46,729 bases of DNA from an uncultured Oscillospiraceae bacterium (lineage in GTDB: Bacteria; Bacillota; Clostridia; Oscillospirales; Acutalibacteraceae): contig CAUFXR010000008.1 of NCBI GenBank assembly GCA_959596515.1, positions 1 through 46,729 of the forward strand, in the 5' to 3' direction. Shown piece by piece: positions 26,916 through 35,995 of this stretch (the first letter of the stretch is position 1; every line of letters begins with the position of its first letter). The notes beneath the pieces were generated by a model. That model was not told the DNA's origin. It did no database searches and was given only the letters and a program-made list of their open reading frames with translations. A program made the translations under genes and the position numbers.

Positions 26916-27240
26916 TGCAAAGATTGCCGCTTTTTAACTTTGCTTATTTGAAAATTCCAGGTCTATTGCTTAGGAGAAAGAGTGTTTTGTGAGATGCGTC
27001 AAGTGATCTTACCAAGTAAAAATTTTTTGCATATTAGAAAATAGGAGAAAAATTAGAGAAATCGGAAAGACCATCGCTTGTGTAAGTCTGCGGCGGGTCC
27101 TTTTATAGCTTGATAGCGGCCGCAGAGAATTGATCGAAATTGGGTGCGGCGCTGAGATTTTGAAAAAGCATGCGGGGAAATTTGTAAAAATTTGTTCATA
27201 AAAACATTGCAGAAACTAAACAGGATTACCGCGAAAAGAT
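26916..27240. other. Intergenic, no gene seen
   Basis: An AT-rich stretch between the nucleotidase gene and the LCP promoter. No structure or reading frame was recognised. Confidence 0.4.
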
Positions 27241-27269
27241 TTGCCAACCCGCGAAATTTGTTGTATAAT
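27241..27269 (+). promoter_or_regulatory. Sigma-A promoter of the LCP gene
   Basis: TTGCCA (27241-27246) and a consensus TATAAT (27264-27269) are separated by 17 bases, 50 bases before the start codon. Confidence 0.85.
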
Positions 27270-27319
27270 GAATCCTTGTTACAGCGCAACGACAATTGCC
27301 CCAAAGGAGCGTGAAATTC

Positions 27320-28519
27320 ATGGCGTCTAACCGGAGATACCAAGAACCGCAGAAAAGAGAGATATCCTCCAAAACGATCGGGAAAAATCCATATAAAAGA
27401 TCCACCGGCAGAAAAGTATCCAATGTGATTATCATATTGTTGTGTGTTATCTTTTCCGGATTGGGTGGTGTAATTGTATATGCCCATGGTCTGATTGCCG
27501 GCATGTACCAGAATCTTGATTCCGCCGTACTGGATAGTAGCGTAAAGGAAGCTCTTACCGCCAGCAGTAATTCCAGTAATACCAGCAGTATCGCGGAAGT
27601 TCCCGCTAATATCGACGGCACCCTGATTAAAGATCCGATGGTGTTAAACATTATGTTGTTCGGTTCCGATGAGCGTCCAGGAGAAGTAGGATACGGCAGA
27701 TCGGATACCATGATGCTTCTGTCTATAGATAACCGGCATAAAAAGTTGAAACTGACTTCTTTTATGCGTGATACCTATGTGAATGTGCCGGAGTGGGGAG
27801 ACACGAAACTGACGCACGCTTATTCTTACGGTGGTCCCGCTCTTGCTATTGAAACAATAGAAAGAAATTTTGGAATCGATATCGACCGTTACGCTGTGGT
27901 ATATTTTGATACCTTCCCTGGAATTGTAGATACTCTGGGAGGAATCGAGGTAGAGATGACCCAAACGGAAGCGGACGTTATGAACGAAAGCGTGGGCCCG
28001 GAATTTGCGAATTTTACAGAGGGTAAGAACACGCTGAACGGAGCGACCGCATTAGTATATGTCAGAATCCGATACGGTGTGGGAGATGACTTCGGAAGAA
28101 CGCAGCGGCAGAGAAACTTTATGCTGCAGGTGCTGAACAAGGTAAAAGGCACCCGGGATGTAGGAACCCTTTTGACCTTGCTGACCAAGATTCTTCCTGG
28201 GGTTACCACTAATATCTCGGTCAATGAGATGGCGGGTCTGGCAAGCGGTGCGATTTCTTCTTATATGGATTATCCTATGTATCAGTTCCGGTTGCCGGAA
28301 GACGGAGCCTTTTCGGCGGTTGACGTAGATGCGGGCAATGTGCTGGCAATCGACGATTGGGATACCGCTAGAGAGCATCTCCAGCGGTTTATCTACGAGG
28401 AAACGGTCGACCCGCTTTATGGGCCCTCCACTAAAGTTATTGGCAGTGAAATGGGAAGTTCGGAAACGGCGAGCTCTTCCAGTTCTTCTGAGGGTTCTGA
28501 AGAATCTTTCGATGATTAA
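27320..28519 (+). CDS. LytR-CpsA-Psr (LCP) family cell-wall glycopolymer ligase
   Basis: The 399-residue protein has a basic cytoplasmic N-terminus, one helix (about 33-56), an LCP catalytic domain and a serine-rich acidic C-terminal tail. Family motifs: GSDERPGE, GRSDTMMLL, the conserved arginine in SFMRDTYV, and the late R...D..R..RQR block. LCP enzymes move teichoic acids or capsule polymers from undecaprenyl phosphate to peptidoglycan outside the membrane. The ATG at 27320 follows AAAGGAG; an in-frame TTG at 27296 overlaps that site and is rejected. The serine-rich tail of about 20 residues looks disordered. Confidence 0.93.
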   Translation: MASNRRYQEPQKREISSKTIGKNPYKRSTGRKVSNVIIILLCVIFSGLGGVIVYAHGLIAGMYQNLDSAVLDSSVKEALTASSNSSNTSSIAEVPANIDGTLIKDPMVLNIMLFGSDERPGEVGYGRSDTMMLLSIDNRHKKLKLTSFMRDTYVNVPEWGDTKLTHAYSYGGPALAIETIERNFGIDIDRYAVVYFDTFPGIVDTLGGIEVEMTQTEADVMNESVGPEFANFTEGKNTLNGATALVYVRIRYGVGDDFGRTQRQRNFMLQVLNKVKGTRDVGTLLTLLTKILPGVTTNISVNEMAGLASGAISSYMDYPMYQFRLPEDGAFSAVDVDAGNVLAIDDWDTAREHLQRFIYEETVDPLYGPSTKVIGSEMGSSETASSSSSSEGSEESFDD

Positions 28520-28543
28520 GCTGATTAAGCAATAAAAACTTTT

Positions 28544-28580
28544 AAAAGCCTTTGCGGAAAGACTCCGTAAAGGCTTTTTT
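28544..28580. terminator. Bidirectional terminator between LCP and smr genes
   Basis: The stem AAAAGCCTTT.CGGA with matching TCCG.AAAGGCTTTT has A-tracts on one side and TTTTTT on the other. It serves the LCP gene on plus and the lipoprotein-smr unit on minus. Confidence 0.88.
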
Positions 28581-28680
28581 AATAATTTGGTGTCTTACCT
28601 TATTTATTTCATTCCAAGGAATCCGAAGTGCCCGCGGCGACCAATCGAATAGTTTCCCGCGTGGACAAAAGACGGATCGC

Positions 28681-28938
28681 TTATGAAAGCTTTTTGAGAA
28701 GAAGCGTGGTTTCCCCCTGGTTCAAGGAAAGAATTTTTTGCTGAATTCTGGGGTGACGCAGTTCCGTACGGACCATGTTTTTTAAAGCGCTGCCGCCGTG
28801 ATAACCATGAATTACCACGATTTCGCGGATATCTTTTCCGGCTCTTCCAATCAAAAGCTCTAACTCGTGTTTAGCCTCTAAGGCCCGCATACCATGGATA
28901 TCCGCCTCGATGGTCCAGCCGTGTTTTCTTTCTACCAT
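28681..28938 (-). CDS. Stand-alone Smr-domain protein
   Basis: The 85-residue protein is essentially one Smr (MutS2 C-terminal) domain: DIHGM near residue 16, then EIVVIHGYHGGSALKNMVR, where IHG-x-G is the usual basic loop. Smr domains act as nucleic-acid endonucleases or in ribosome-associated RNA cleavage; a small single-domain form has no assigned role that I know. I chose the ATG at 28938 because AAAGGA lies seven bases before it. An earlier ATG at 28962 would overlap the upstream gene and has no ribosome binding site. It follows the lipoprotein gene by four bases, so the two are translationally close. Confidence 0.82.
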   Translation of the reverse strand: MVERKHGWTIEADIHGMRALEAKHELELLIGRAGKDIREIVVIHGYHGGSALKNMVRTELRHPRIQQKILSLNQGETTLLLKKLS

Positions 28939-28942
28939 ATCG

Positions 28943-30793
28943 TCAATCCTTTCCTTCTTCATACACTACGCCCGAAGCCTTTAGATCCGCACCGCATTGC
29001 GTGCAGTACCGCATCCCCTCATAGAGCACCGCGCCGCACCGGGGACAGAATTCCTCCAATACAATAAACTCGTCCTCAGGTTTTCTTTTTTGAGAAACCA
29101 TCTGATGGAATCGGAAACACACAGCGCCGGCCGCCAGCAAAATCAGCAGAACCCCACCGCCTGTTATCCCCCAGAAAGCGGGATTCCAGCTTTTGTTGAC
29201 CATTGTCAAAACAACCGCTCCTTGCGTGGGAATCGCTTTTCCGGCCTGGGCTTGGTCGCCGTCAAAGGTCTGACGCCCTCTGACGCTGTCGGTTTGGAGA
29301 AACTCATCCAGAGGTCGGGAAGAGAGATAACGATATGTGGGGCGACCGGTAAAGCCTATTTTTTGCAAAAAGGAAGAAAGTTCCAGGCGGTCTTCTACAC
29401 TGTCATAAGAGAAGGGGGAGAATCCGTCTTGCCGGGTATAGCTTATCGTATTGCCCTCGCCAAGAATGACCGCCTGATCACTGGTGATTTCACCGGGAGA
29501 ACCGGTGATCGTGATCACACATTGGTTTCCTTTGACCTGCGCGTTGGTAAACTGGGTAGGCAGAGAAGAAAAATAGTCCTTGGCTTTTTCCGGGCCGCCC
29601 TTGCTACCGGTAAAAGTAAAGGTCAAGATTCTTTGATAGGTGCCGTTGTCTTCCTCGGAAAGAGAGAGATTGACCGCTGAAACGGAATATTCGTCGCTGC
29701 TTTTCAGGGAAAGCTCTAATAAGGAAGTGTCTCCTTGAAATTGGAATTGGTTATCTTCTACCGCGCTGCTAGGATCGACCGCTTGGCCACCGCTTTTCAA
29801 GGTGACCTGGGAGATACCGGAATGATCTTTTGTGCTGAAGGTATAATTCACAAAGGTTTTCCCCTCGTGATTGGAAGGAAAAGAGGAAAAATCCAGAGTT
29901 TCCTGGAATACATGCCGGGCGCTGAACAGAGTCTGCTCCGTGGAAGTGAATTTCGCTTCAGGCGATTCACTGTCCAAGGCCTGCCGTGTGAAAGCTGTAA
30001 GCTCTTCCGTGTCCTCGGCGTCGAAAGATAGGGTGAAAACCCGGCCGGTAGAGATAATCTCCCAGCCGCTTTTTCCGTTCTCCGGCACCAGTGTGGCCAT
30101 GTACTGATCCAATTGAGTCCCCAAAGTGTCACAGACATTCTGGGGGATTTGATAAGATAAGGTCCGGTGGTAAGAACCGTCGGGAAGAAGATCAGTATGT
30201 ATGGTGATCTTGTCGATCGGCTGGTAATTCAGGGTAAACAGTTCCAGCCTGTCCCCGGAAGAAATCGTCCGGTCGCCCTGCTGAATTTCATTGCCGGTCA
30301 GGGTAAAAAGAGTGTCCTGCTGGTCCAGAAGTCCCTCTTTTTTCCCTTCGACAAGAATCCAGTTCATTAGCTCCTGGGAGGTAAAGTTTTCCCGCAGGAC
30401 CTGCCCCTGAGCGAATAGATTGTTCGGGCTGGAATAGTAAAGTTCGGCTTCTTTGCCTAAGAGGGCGGAAGCCTTTTCCTGATAATCTGAAATATTGTCA
30501 AAGGATAGCGTAAAACGGTAATTCGTGTGGAACCGACCTTGACTTTTTTCATAGGTGAGCTCCGGAGGACAATGGAGGGAAAGAAACGCGTCGAAAGCGG
30601 CCTCTCCGCCGTTAATTTTTCCAGAAAGATCGCTGTTTGCGATGACACAGTTCATAACACGCACGCCGGAACCGTCGGCGTTCAAGGTCAAATGAGTGTC
30701 CGGTTGCCGCACAGAACAGCCGCAGAGCAGTAATAAAAGGAAAACAAGGAGAAGCACCGGCAAAAACCGCGCGAACAAGCGTTTTTGTTTCAT
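28943..30793 (-). CDS. Lipoprotein with C-terminal membrane helix and zinc ribbon
   Basis: The 616-residue protein starts with a type II signal peptide ending LLLLLCGC, so the N-terminus should be lipid-anchored outside the cell. A large extracytoplasmic region of about 510 residues contains repeated beta-rich modules starting with TLNADGSG. A helix at about 541-562 then brings the chain back inside, where it ends with a zinc ribbon CPRC-x10-CTQC (C583, C586, C597, C600). I cannot name the family; the N-terminal domain may be LppM-like. The ATG at 30793 is chosen because AAAGGAGG precedes it and the signal peptide begins there; an earlier ATG at 30844 has no such support. It is cotranscribed with the smr gene. 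Confidence 0.75.
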   Translation of the reverse strand: MKQKRLFARFLPVLLLVFLLLLLCGCSVRQPDTHLTLNADGSGVRVMNCVIANSDLSGKINGGEAAFDAFLSLHCPPELTYEKSQGRFHTNYRFTLSFDNISDYQEKASALLGKEAELYYSSPNNLFAQGQVLRENFTSQELMNWILVEGKKEGLLDQQDTLFTLTGNEIQQGDRTISSGDRLELFTLNYQPIDKITIHTDLLPDGSYHRTLSYQIPQNVCDTLGTQLDQYMATLVPENGKSGWEIISTGRVFTLSFDAEDTEELTAFTRQALDSESPEAKFTSTEQTLFSARHVFQETLDFSSFPSNHEGKTFVNYTFSTKDHSGISQVTLKSGGQAVDPSSAVEDNQFQFQGDTSLLELSLKSSDEYSVSAVNLSLSEEDNGTYQRILTFTFTGSKGGPEKAKDYFSSLPTQFTNAQVKGNQCVITITGSPGEITSDQAVILGEGNTISYTRQDGFSPFSYDSVEDRLELSSFLQKIGFTGRPTYRYLSSRPLDEFLQTDSVRGRQTFDGDQAQAGKAIPTQGAVVLTMVNKSWNPAFWGITGGGVLLILLAAGAVCFRFHQMVSQKRKPEDEFIVLEEFCPRCGAVLYEGMRYCTQCGADLKASGVVYEEGKD

Positions 30794-31106
30794 AGAACCC
30801 CTCCTTTCGTTTACAGGTTTATTATACAATTTTTTGTGTTTCATTTCTACACAAACCTGCTGTTTTATAAAATTTTGCGAGTAAAACTAATTTTGCCTCT
30901 GTTTTTAATCAGAAAATAAAAACGTCATTCCTTCTTCCCGCTGTTTCCCTTTGATAGTGGTAAAGTCTGTTGTAACGGTGAAGATTTCTCATCGAATATG
31001 AGATCGGCGCAAAAAGGAATGGTTACGCTTTATTTTTCCACAGTTCCAAGGCCCTTCGGTTTTGAAAAGAAGTTAGAACAAACCGAAGGTTTTCTGGGGC
31101 GGCGTC

Positions 31107-31135
31107 TTGGAACCCTTTCTCTTTTGTGCTATAAT
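31107..31135 (+). promoter_or_regulatory. Sigma-A promoter of the 31202 operon
   Basis: TTGGAA (31107-31112) and TATAAT (31130-31135) are separated by 17 bases. It lies inside the longer open frame that starts at 30998 and therefore argues for the downstream start at 31202. Confidence 0.75.
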
Positions 31136-31201
31136 AACCCCATGATTACCATTTTCAATCCGCTCCAGCCGGAAGGCCGGGGAAAGAAGGGAGCTGCAGC
31201 T

Positions 31202-32377
31202 ATGGTTGTGGTGGATATCAGAAATGTTTTCGCCGTGAGAAACGTGGAAATCATCGAAATCAACGATGATTTTATTTATTACGCAGAGGAAAAAAAGGAA
31301 GAAGGCCACAACAACCTGTTTTTGCTGGAATACAACCGGGTGTCTAAGCGGGAGCGAGTGGTGACCCATTACTCGTTGGATGATCCCACATTCGTACAGC
31401 ATCTTTTCAGTTTTCCTGACAGCATTGTGCTGCTGCTGGAAAACGGAGGGGAAAGTGTTTGGGTAATTCGGGTGGACAAAAACACAGGCGAGGAAACCGC
31501 CCGGCTGAAAATAAAACTGATCGGCGCTTTTTCCGACTGTAAGGCTCTGGATAAAGGGCATATTCTTCTCTGGACCACCGCCAATGAGAAGTATGAAGAA
31601 TTGTTTGCGAAATATCACGAAAAAACCGGCCACGCCCGAATCGCTTACTTGCACGATTTGGATACGGCGGAAAAATATCTGGTAAGAGATCAGATTTTAT
31701 GCCGCTTAGGCGGTGAGGACATTGTGCTTTATTGGGAAGCGGGAGAAAGCAGAGCGTTGCTGCTCAATCCTTACGGAGATGAGGCGCATAAGGAGAAATG
31801 CTACAAAAACGCCCGTTGGATCAGCCAGCCGGTTTGCGACTACATTTGGGATGGGCTGGTTTCGGATATTTTGCGGGAATTGATGGATGGAGCGGAGGCC
31901 TTGACCTTAAAAAAGCTGGTGACCGCTGGCATCGAAGGCTTAGCCCGCTATACCGGCATGGAACAGGGATATGTTTATTTCCGGGCGAGACATTTTCCCA
32001 CGGAAAGCGAATGTATTTGCCGGTGTGATAAATCCACCGGTAAGGTAGAGGTCCTGAGCCAGCTTTCCTTTGACCGTGAGGATTGTTATTATCATGTGGA
32101 TATGAAGGAGTGTAAGGTTTACCGCATTACCGAGGGAGAGGAGACCTGTTTGGTAAAGGGAGTTGTTAACAGTCAGGTCCAGGGGGAATACCAAAAACAG
32201 CTGGGAGAATTTGTGAGCTGCGTGGAGGACCGGTTTCTCATAACCAGAAAGGTGATGACAGACAGTCTCGGGAATTACGAGTTTGAGTATCATTCTATTT
32301 GTGATCTCAAGAAAAAAACGGAGGAAAGCTTCGAGTGTAAATGTGTGGTAAGCAAAAACACTCTGGTGCTGTATTGA
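31202..32377 (+). CDS. Protein of unknown function, possible beta-propeller
   Basis: The 391-residue soluble protein has no signal peptide. I do not recognise the family. Alternating beta-type segments with repeated short blocks (DDFIYYAEE, then ESVWVIRVDKNTGE, then EQGYVYFRAR and CRCDKSTGKV) suggest a propeller-like fold. The frame is open from 30998, but a promoter lies at 31107-31135 and GGGAG precedes the ATG at 31202, so this start is preferred. It is followed after three bases by the CPBP protease gene and then by the DUF308 gene, which suggests one transcript. Nothing links it firmly to a process. Confidence 0.7.
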   Translation: MVVVDIRNVFAVRNVEIIEINDDFIYYAEEKKEEGHNNLFLLEYNRVSKRERVVTHYSLDDPTFVQHLFSFPDSIVLLLENGGESVWVIRVDKNTGEETARLKIKLIGAFSDCKALDKGHILLWTTANEKYEELFAKYHEKTGHARIAYLHDLDTAEKYLVRDQILCRLGGEDIVLYWEAGESRALLLNPYGDEAHKEKCYKNARWISQPVCDYIWDGLVSDILRELMDGAEALTLKKLVTAGIEGLARYTGMEQGYVYFRARHFPTESECICRCDKSTGKVEVLSQLSFDREDCYYHVDMKECKVYRITEGEETCLVKGVVNSQVQGEYQKQLGEFVSCVEDRFLITRKVMTDSLGNYEFEYHSICDLKKKTEESFECKCVVSKNTLVLY

Positions 32378-32380
32378 CCG

Positions 32381-33061
32381 ATGGGAAAAATAAAAATATC
32401 CAAAGAGGGTTTTTATCTTATCGCAGGATATCTTTGGCTTCTGATCCTATGGACTTGTTACCGGCTATGGGGACAAAACCTGTTGTACCAGGCTTTGCCG
32501 GAACTTCCGGCGGCTCTGGCTGAGGGTGTGATCAAACTTTTGGTTTACGGCCTCCCGGTGTTTCTCCTTGTTGGGGAAAAAAGAAAAATGGTTCTGGTGT
32601 CACCGCCGGAACGGTGGTTCCGCATGAATCGGGAAACCATTCTCGTGGGACTGGGAGGCGGCGCTATTTTCCTGCTGTTCTTTTTGCTAACGAATTTTTT
32701 GAGAAATCACGCCCAGGGCGTGGTACTTCAGTCTCCCGGTATAGGAGAAATTCTTTCTACGGTTTTGTTCGCCGGATTAACAGAGGAATTGTTTTTCCGC
32801 GGGCTTTTGCTAAACTCCCTTTTGTCAAAGTTTTCCTTTGAAAAAGCGGATATAATCTCCGCTGGGGCTTTTCTGCTGATTCATTTTCCTACCTGGCTTT
32901 CCTCAGGAACGATTTTACCAGGAGAATTTTTGGTCAATGGAGCGTCAGTTTTCGTCACAGGCCTGATATTGGGAGGCGTTTTTGAAAAAACTAGAAACCT
33001 ATGGGGCCCGATTTTTTTCCATGCTCTTTATAATCTGGGAGTAATTTTTTTGACTTCCTAA
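32381..33061 (+). CDS. CPBP family intramembrane metalloprotease
   Basis: The 226-residue membrane protein has about six helices. The CPBP (CAAX protease and bacteriocin-processing, 'Abi') motifs are present: EE-x3-R (E135, E136, R140 in TEELFFRG), H168 in LIHFP, and H214/N218 in FFHALYN. These residues bind zinc in the membrane. Family members process prenylated or peptide substrates and some give bacteriocin self-immunity; the substrate here is unknown. The ribosome binding site is weak, and translation may be coupled to the upstream gene three bases away. Confidence 0.9.
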   Translation: MGKIKISKEGFYLIAGYLWLLILWTCYRLWGQNLLYQALPELPAALAEGVIKLLVYGLPVFLLVGEKRKMVLVSPPERWFRMNRETILVGLGGGAIFLLFFLLTNFLRNHAQGVVLQSPGIGEILSTVLFAGLTEELFFRGLLLNSLLSKFSFEKADIISAGAFLLIHFPTWLSSGTILPGEFLVNGASVFVTGLILGGVFEKTRNLWGPIFFHALYNLGVIFLTS

Positions 33062-33075
33062 GGAGGAAGACCATT

Positions 33076-33615
33076 ATGGATAAAATGCTGAAACGCCTGA
33101 AATGGTCGGAGATTGTAGAAGGTGTCTTGACCGCCTTGACCGGTCTGGCGTGTGTGATTTTCCCCGGTGTCCTGGCTAATATGTTTTCGTTTTTGGCCGG
33201 CGCAGTCACTTTCGTCATTGGAATTTTCCAAATCGTCCAGTGCTTTCTGGAAAAGAAATATCTGGCTTTTCCCACTTTAAAACTTGTAGTGGGTATTGTA
33301 TTTGTGGTATTTGGCGCTGCCTTTTTACTTCATCGTAGCGTCCCGATTACTATTTTTGCTGCGGTGAGCGGAATTGTGGTTCTGGCGCTGGGCGCGGTGA
33401 AAATGAATGAGGCGATTAAGGCGCGGGAGAGGAAAAAGCCCTTTCTCTGGCTGTTCCTTCAGAGCGCGCTCCATATTGCTTTTGGTTTCTTGCTGGTGAT
33501 CAATCCTACCTCAGGTACCAGCTTGTGGATTATGCTGATGGGAGGTTACTTGATTTATTTGGGTGTTACCCTTGTGATTACAGCCGCATTCTCTCGATAC
33601 GAGATCATGAAGTAA
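33076..33615 (+). CDS. DUF308/HdeD family membrane protein
   Basis: The 179-residue protein has six helices arranged as three pairs, the pattern of HdeD/DUF308 proteins (GVLTALTGLACVIFPG, then GAAFLLHRS, then GFLLVINPTSG). E. coli HdeD is tied to acid resistance; the wider family is uncharacterised. AAGGAGG lies before the ATG, 14 bases after the CPBP stop. It is the last gene before the terminator at 33735. Confidence 0.88.
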   Translation: MDKMLKRLKWSEIVEGVLTALTGLACVIFPGVLANMFSFLAGAVTFVIGIFQIVQCFLEKKYLAFPTLKLVVGIVFVVFGAAFLLHRSVPITIFAAVSGIVVLALGAVKMNEAIKARERKKPFLWLFLQSALHIAFGFLLVINPTSGTSLWIMLMGGYLIYLGVTLVITAAFSRYEIMK

Positions 33616-33734
33616 AATGGCCTTGTGCCTGCTTTTCTCGCAAAACCGGGAGGTGGCTGTAAATTTAATTTAGAAGAGCGGTACGGTTTCAAAACCTTCC
33701 CGATTTTCAAATGATTTGGAAGCAGAATAGAATG

Positions 33735-33774
33735 GCAGGACGGAAGAGCGGTCGGCTTTTCCGTCCTGCTTTTT
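33735..33774 (+). terminator. Terminator after the DUF308 gene
   Basis: The 11-base stem GCAGGACGGAA/TTCCGTCCTGC is followed by TTTTT. It separates this unit from the restriction-modification operon. Confidence 0.9.
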
Positions 33775-33971
33775 CGTGCGGCGTAAAAGTGCGGCAGTGG
33801 CTTACCCAATGATGACATGCGAATGGGCACGCGATGTCCTTTTTCAGAAAATAATGAAGGGGAGGAACCAGAAAAAGGGGAGGAACCAGAAAGAAGTTAG
33901 GCCGCTAGGCCGCTGGGAGGCCATGGCTTTTTCTGGTTTTGGCTCTGGGCCTTCGGCGGATGGTTTCGCTC

Positions 33972-33999
33972 TTGAAAATCACAGAAAGAATGGTATACT
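33972..33999 (+). promoter_or_regulatory. Promoter of the FokI-like operon
   Basis: TTGAAA (33972-33977) and TATACT (33994-33999) are separated by 16 bases. Transcription would start near 34006, leaving a leader of about 30 bases. That leader contains GGATG at 34009-34013 and again at 34019-34023. Confidence 0.75.
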
Positions 34000-34035
34000 A
34001 TATAAAAAGGATGTTTTGGGATGTGAGATTGCACT

Positions 34036-35994
34036 ATGAGATTTATCGGCGGAAAAGCATTGTTGCTGGATCGTATTAAGCAGGTGATTCAGGAGAATAC
34101 CGACGGGACGGAACGGGTATTTTGCGATATTTTTTCCGGTACAGGTACGGTGGCCCGCTACTTTAAGCCGGATTATGAGATTATTTCCAACGATTTGCTT
34201 CACTTTTCTTATGTGATTCAGAAGGCCACCATTGAAAACAACAGTGTTCCTCAGTTTAAGAAGCTGAAGAAAATCGGGATTTTAGATCCTTTTTCTTTTC
34301 TAGAGGAAACCAAAATTTCCGATTTGGAAGTGGACCCTGAACAATTTTTCATTACCCAGAATTATTCCCCCAATGAGCATTGCAGCCGAATGTATCTTTC
34401 TCCGCAGAACGCCAAGAGGATCGATTTTATCCGGAATATCATTGAATCCTGGAAAACGGCCGGGCTGCTGAATGAAAACGAATATTATTATCTTTTGGCG
34501 GGGCTGATCGAGGGCGTACCCTTTGTTTCCAATATCACCGGGACCTACGGGGCTTATCTAAAGCAGTGGGACAAAAGGGCGTATAAAGATTTCAGCATGA
34601 TCCGTCTGGAGGTAGTGGATAATGGTTATCAAAACCGCTGTTATCATTTGGATTCCAATCAGCTTATTCGTCAAATCGAAGGGGATATTTTATATTTGGA
34701 TCCGCCCTATAACAGCAGACAGTACGCCCCAAATTATCACCTGCTGGAGACGATCTCCCGTTATGATCGGCCGAAAATAACAGGTGTGACCGGTATGCGT
34801 CCCTACGAGGAGCAAAAGTCTGCTTTCTGTGTAAAAAATCAGGTATCTCAGGCGTTTGAAGAGCTGGTAGCCAACGCGAAATTTGACCATCTGGTGCTGA
34901 GCTACAGCACTGAGGGATTAATGTCAGCTCAAGAGATCGAGAAAATTTTGAAAAAGCGGGGAGTAGAGAGTAGTTACCGCAGATATGATATTCCTTATAA
35001 AAAGTATAAAAGCAAGCTTCCCAGCGATGAAAATAATCTGCAGGAATACATTTTTTACGTTCGCAAAAAAATTCACCATACCAAAGTGTATCAGATCCGG
35101 ACTAGCCCTTTCAGCAATAATAAGGTGGTGGCTACGAAAAAATACCTGAAAAGCCCTTTGAATTACATCGGGGGGAAATATAAACTGCTGCCACAGATTC
35201 TGCCTCGATTCCCCAAGGAGATCGCTACCTTTGTGGACCTGTTCTCCGGCGGCGCTAATGTGGCCATCAACGTCTCCGCGGATCGAATCATCTGCAATGA
35301 TATCAACTCAAAAATTATTGAGTTGTTCCAGACGTTTCAGTCCATGAATCTGGAAGATATTCTCCGGAGGATCGACAGGAATATCGAAAAGTTTCAGCTT
35401 TCCAAGGTGAACGAGCAGGGCTTTTTGAAATTCCGAGTCTACTATAACCAAACAGGAGATCCGATAGATCTCTATACATTGGCTTGTTTTTCTTTTAATT
35501 ATCAGTTCCGATTTAATAACCGGCTGGAATACAACAATCCTTTCGGACGGAACCGGAGCCAGTTTTCCCAGCAGATGCGAAGCAACCTGATCGCCTTTGT
35601 AGAAAAGCTGCAAAGCAGCCCGGTGACCTTCACCAATCAGGAGTTCACTTTATTTGACCTGGATGAGCTGGGACCCCAGGATATGATTTACTGCGATCCT
35701 CCCTATCTGATCACTACAGGCGCCTATAATGACGGCAATCGGGGGTTTCAGGATTGGAACCGTGAGAAAGAGCTTCAGCTTTTGGATTTTCTGGATCGGG
35801 CAAATGAAAGAAATATTCGGTTCGCCCTTTCCAATGTCCTGGAGCATAAAGGACAGACGAACGATCTGCTGCTGAATTGGAGTGGACGATACCGGGTGAT
35901 CGACTTAAGCTCCAGTTATTCCAATTCCAGTTATAACACGCAAAGAGGGAGCAGCCGGGAGGTTTTAATTGTAAACTACGATAAGGAGGGCTGA
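34036..35994 (+). CDS. Type IIS DNA adenine methyltransferase, FokI-type double enzyme
   Basis: The 652-residue protein contains two Dam-like (D12 class) N6-adenine methyltransferases in one chain, as in M.FokI (about 647 residues). First half: FIGGK, the SAM motif DIFSGTG (31-37) and the catalytic DPPY (222-225). Second half: NYIGGK, DLFSGG (401-406) and DPPY (554-557). In M.FokI one half methylates GGATG and the other CATCC, so an asymmetric site is protected on both strands; the same division is expected here. The nuclease gene starts one base after the stop. The ribosome binding site is poor (GGATGTGAG), unlike that of the nuclease. No integrase or transposase lies nearby. Confidence 0.93.
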   Translation: MRFIGGKALLLDRIKQVIQENTDGTERVFCDIFSGTGTVARYFKPDYEIISNDLLHFSYVIQKATIENNSVPQFKKLKKIGILDPFSFLEETKISDLEVDPEQFFITQNYSPNEHCSRMYLSPQNAKRIDFIRNIIESWKTAGLLNENEYYYLLAGLIEGVPFVSNITGTYGAYLKQWDKRAYKDFSMIRLEVVDNGYQNRCYHLDSNQLIRQIEGDILYLDPPYNSRQYAPNYHLLETISRYDRPKITGVTGMRPYEEQKSAFCVKNQVSQAFEELVANAKFDHLVLSYSTEGLMSAQEIEKILKKRGVESSYRRYDIPYKKYKSKLPSDENNLQEYIFYVRKKIHHTKVYQIRTSPFSNNKVVATKKYLKSPLNYIGGKYKLLPQILPRFPKEIATFVDLFSGGANVAINVSADRIICNDINSKIIELFQTFQSMNLEDILRRIDRNIEKFQLSKVNEQGFLKFRVYYNQTGDPIDLYTLACFSFNYQFRFNNRLEYNNPFGRNRSQFSQQMRSNLIAFVEKLQSSPVTFTNQEFTLFDLDELGPQDMIYCDPPYLITTGAYNDGNRGFQDWNREKELQLLDFLDRANERNIRFALSNVLEHKGQTNDLLLNWSGRYRVIDLSSSYSNSSYNTQRGSSREVLIVNYDKEG

Positions 35995-35995
35995 T

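Noticed and set aside
30998..31201. N-terminal extension of the 31202 gene from an ATG at 30998
   Set aside because: A promoter at 31107-31135 falls inside the extension, and a ribosome binding site precedes the 31202 start.
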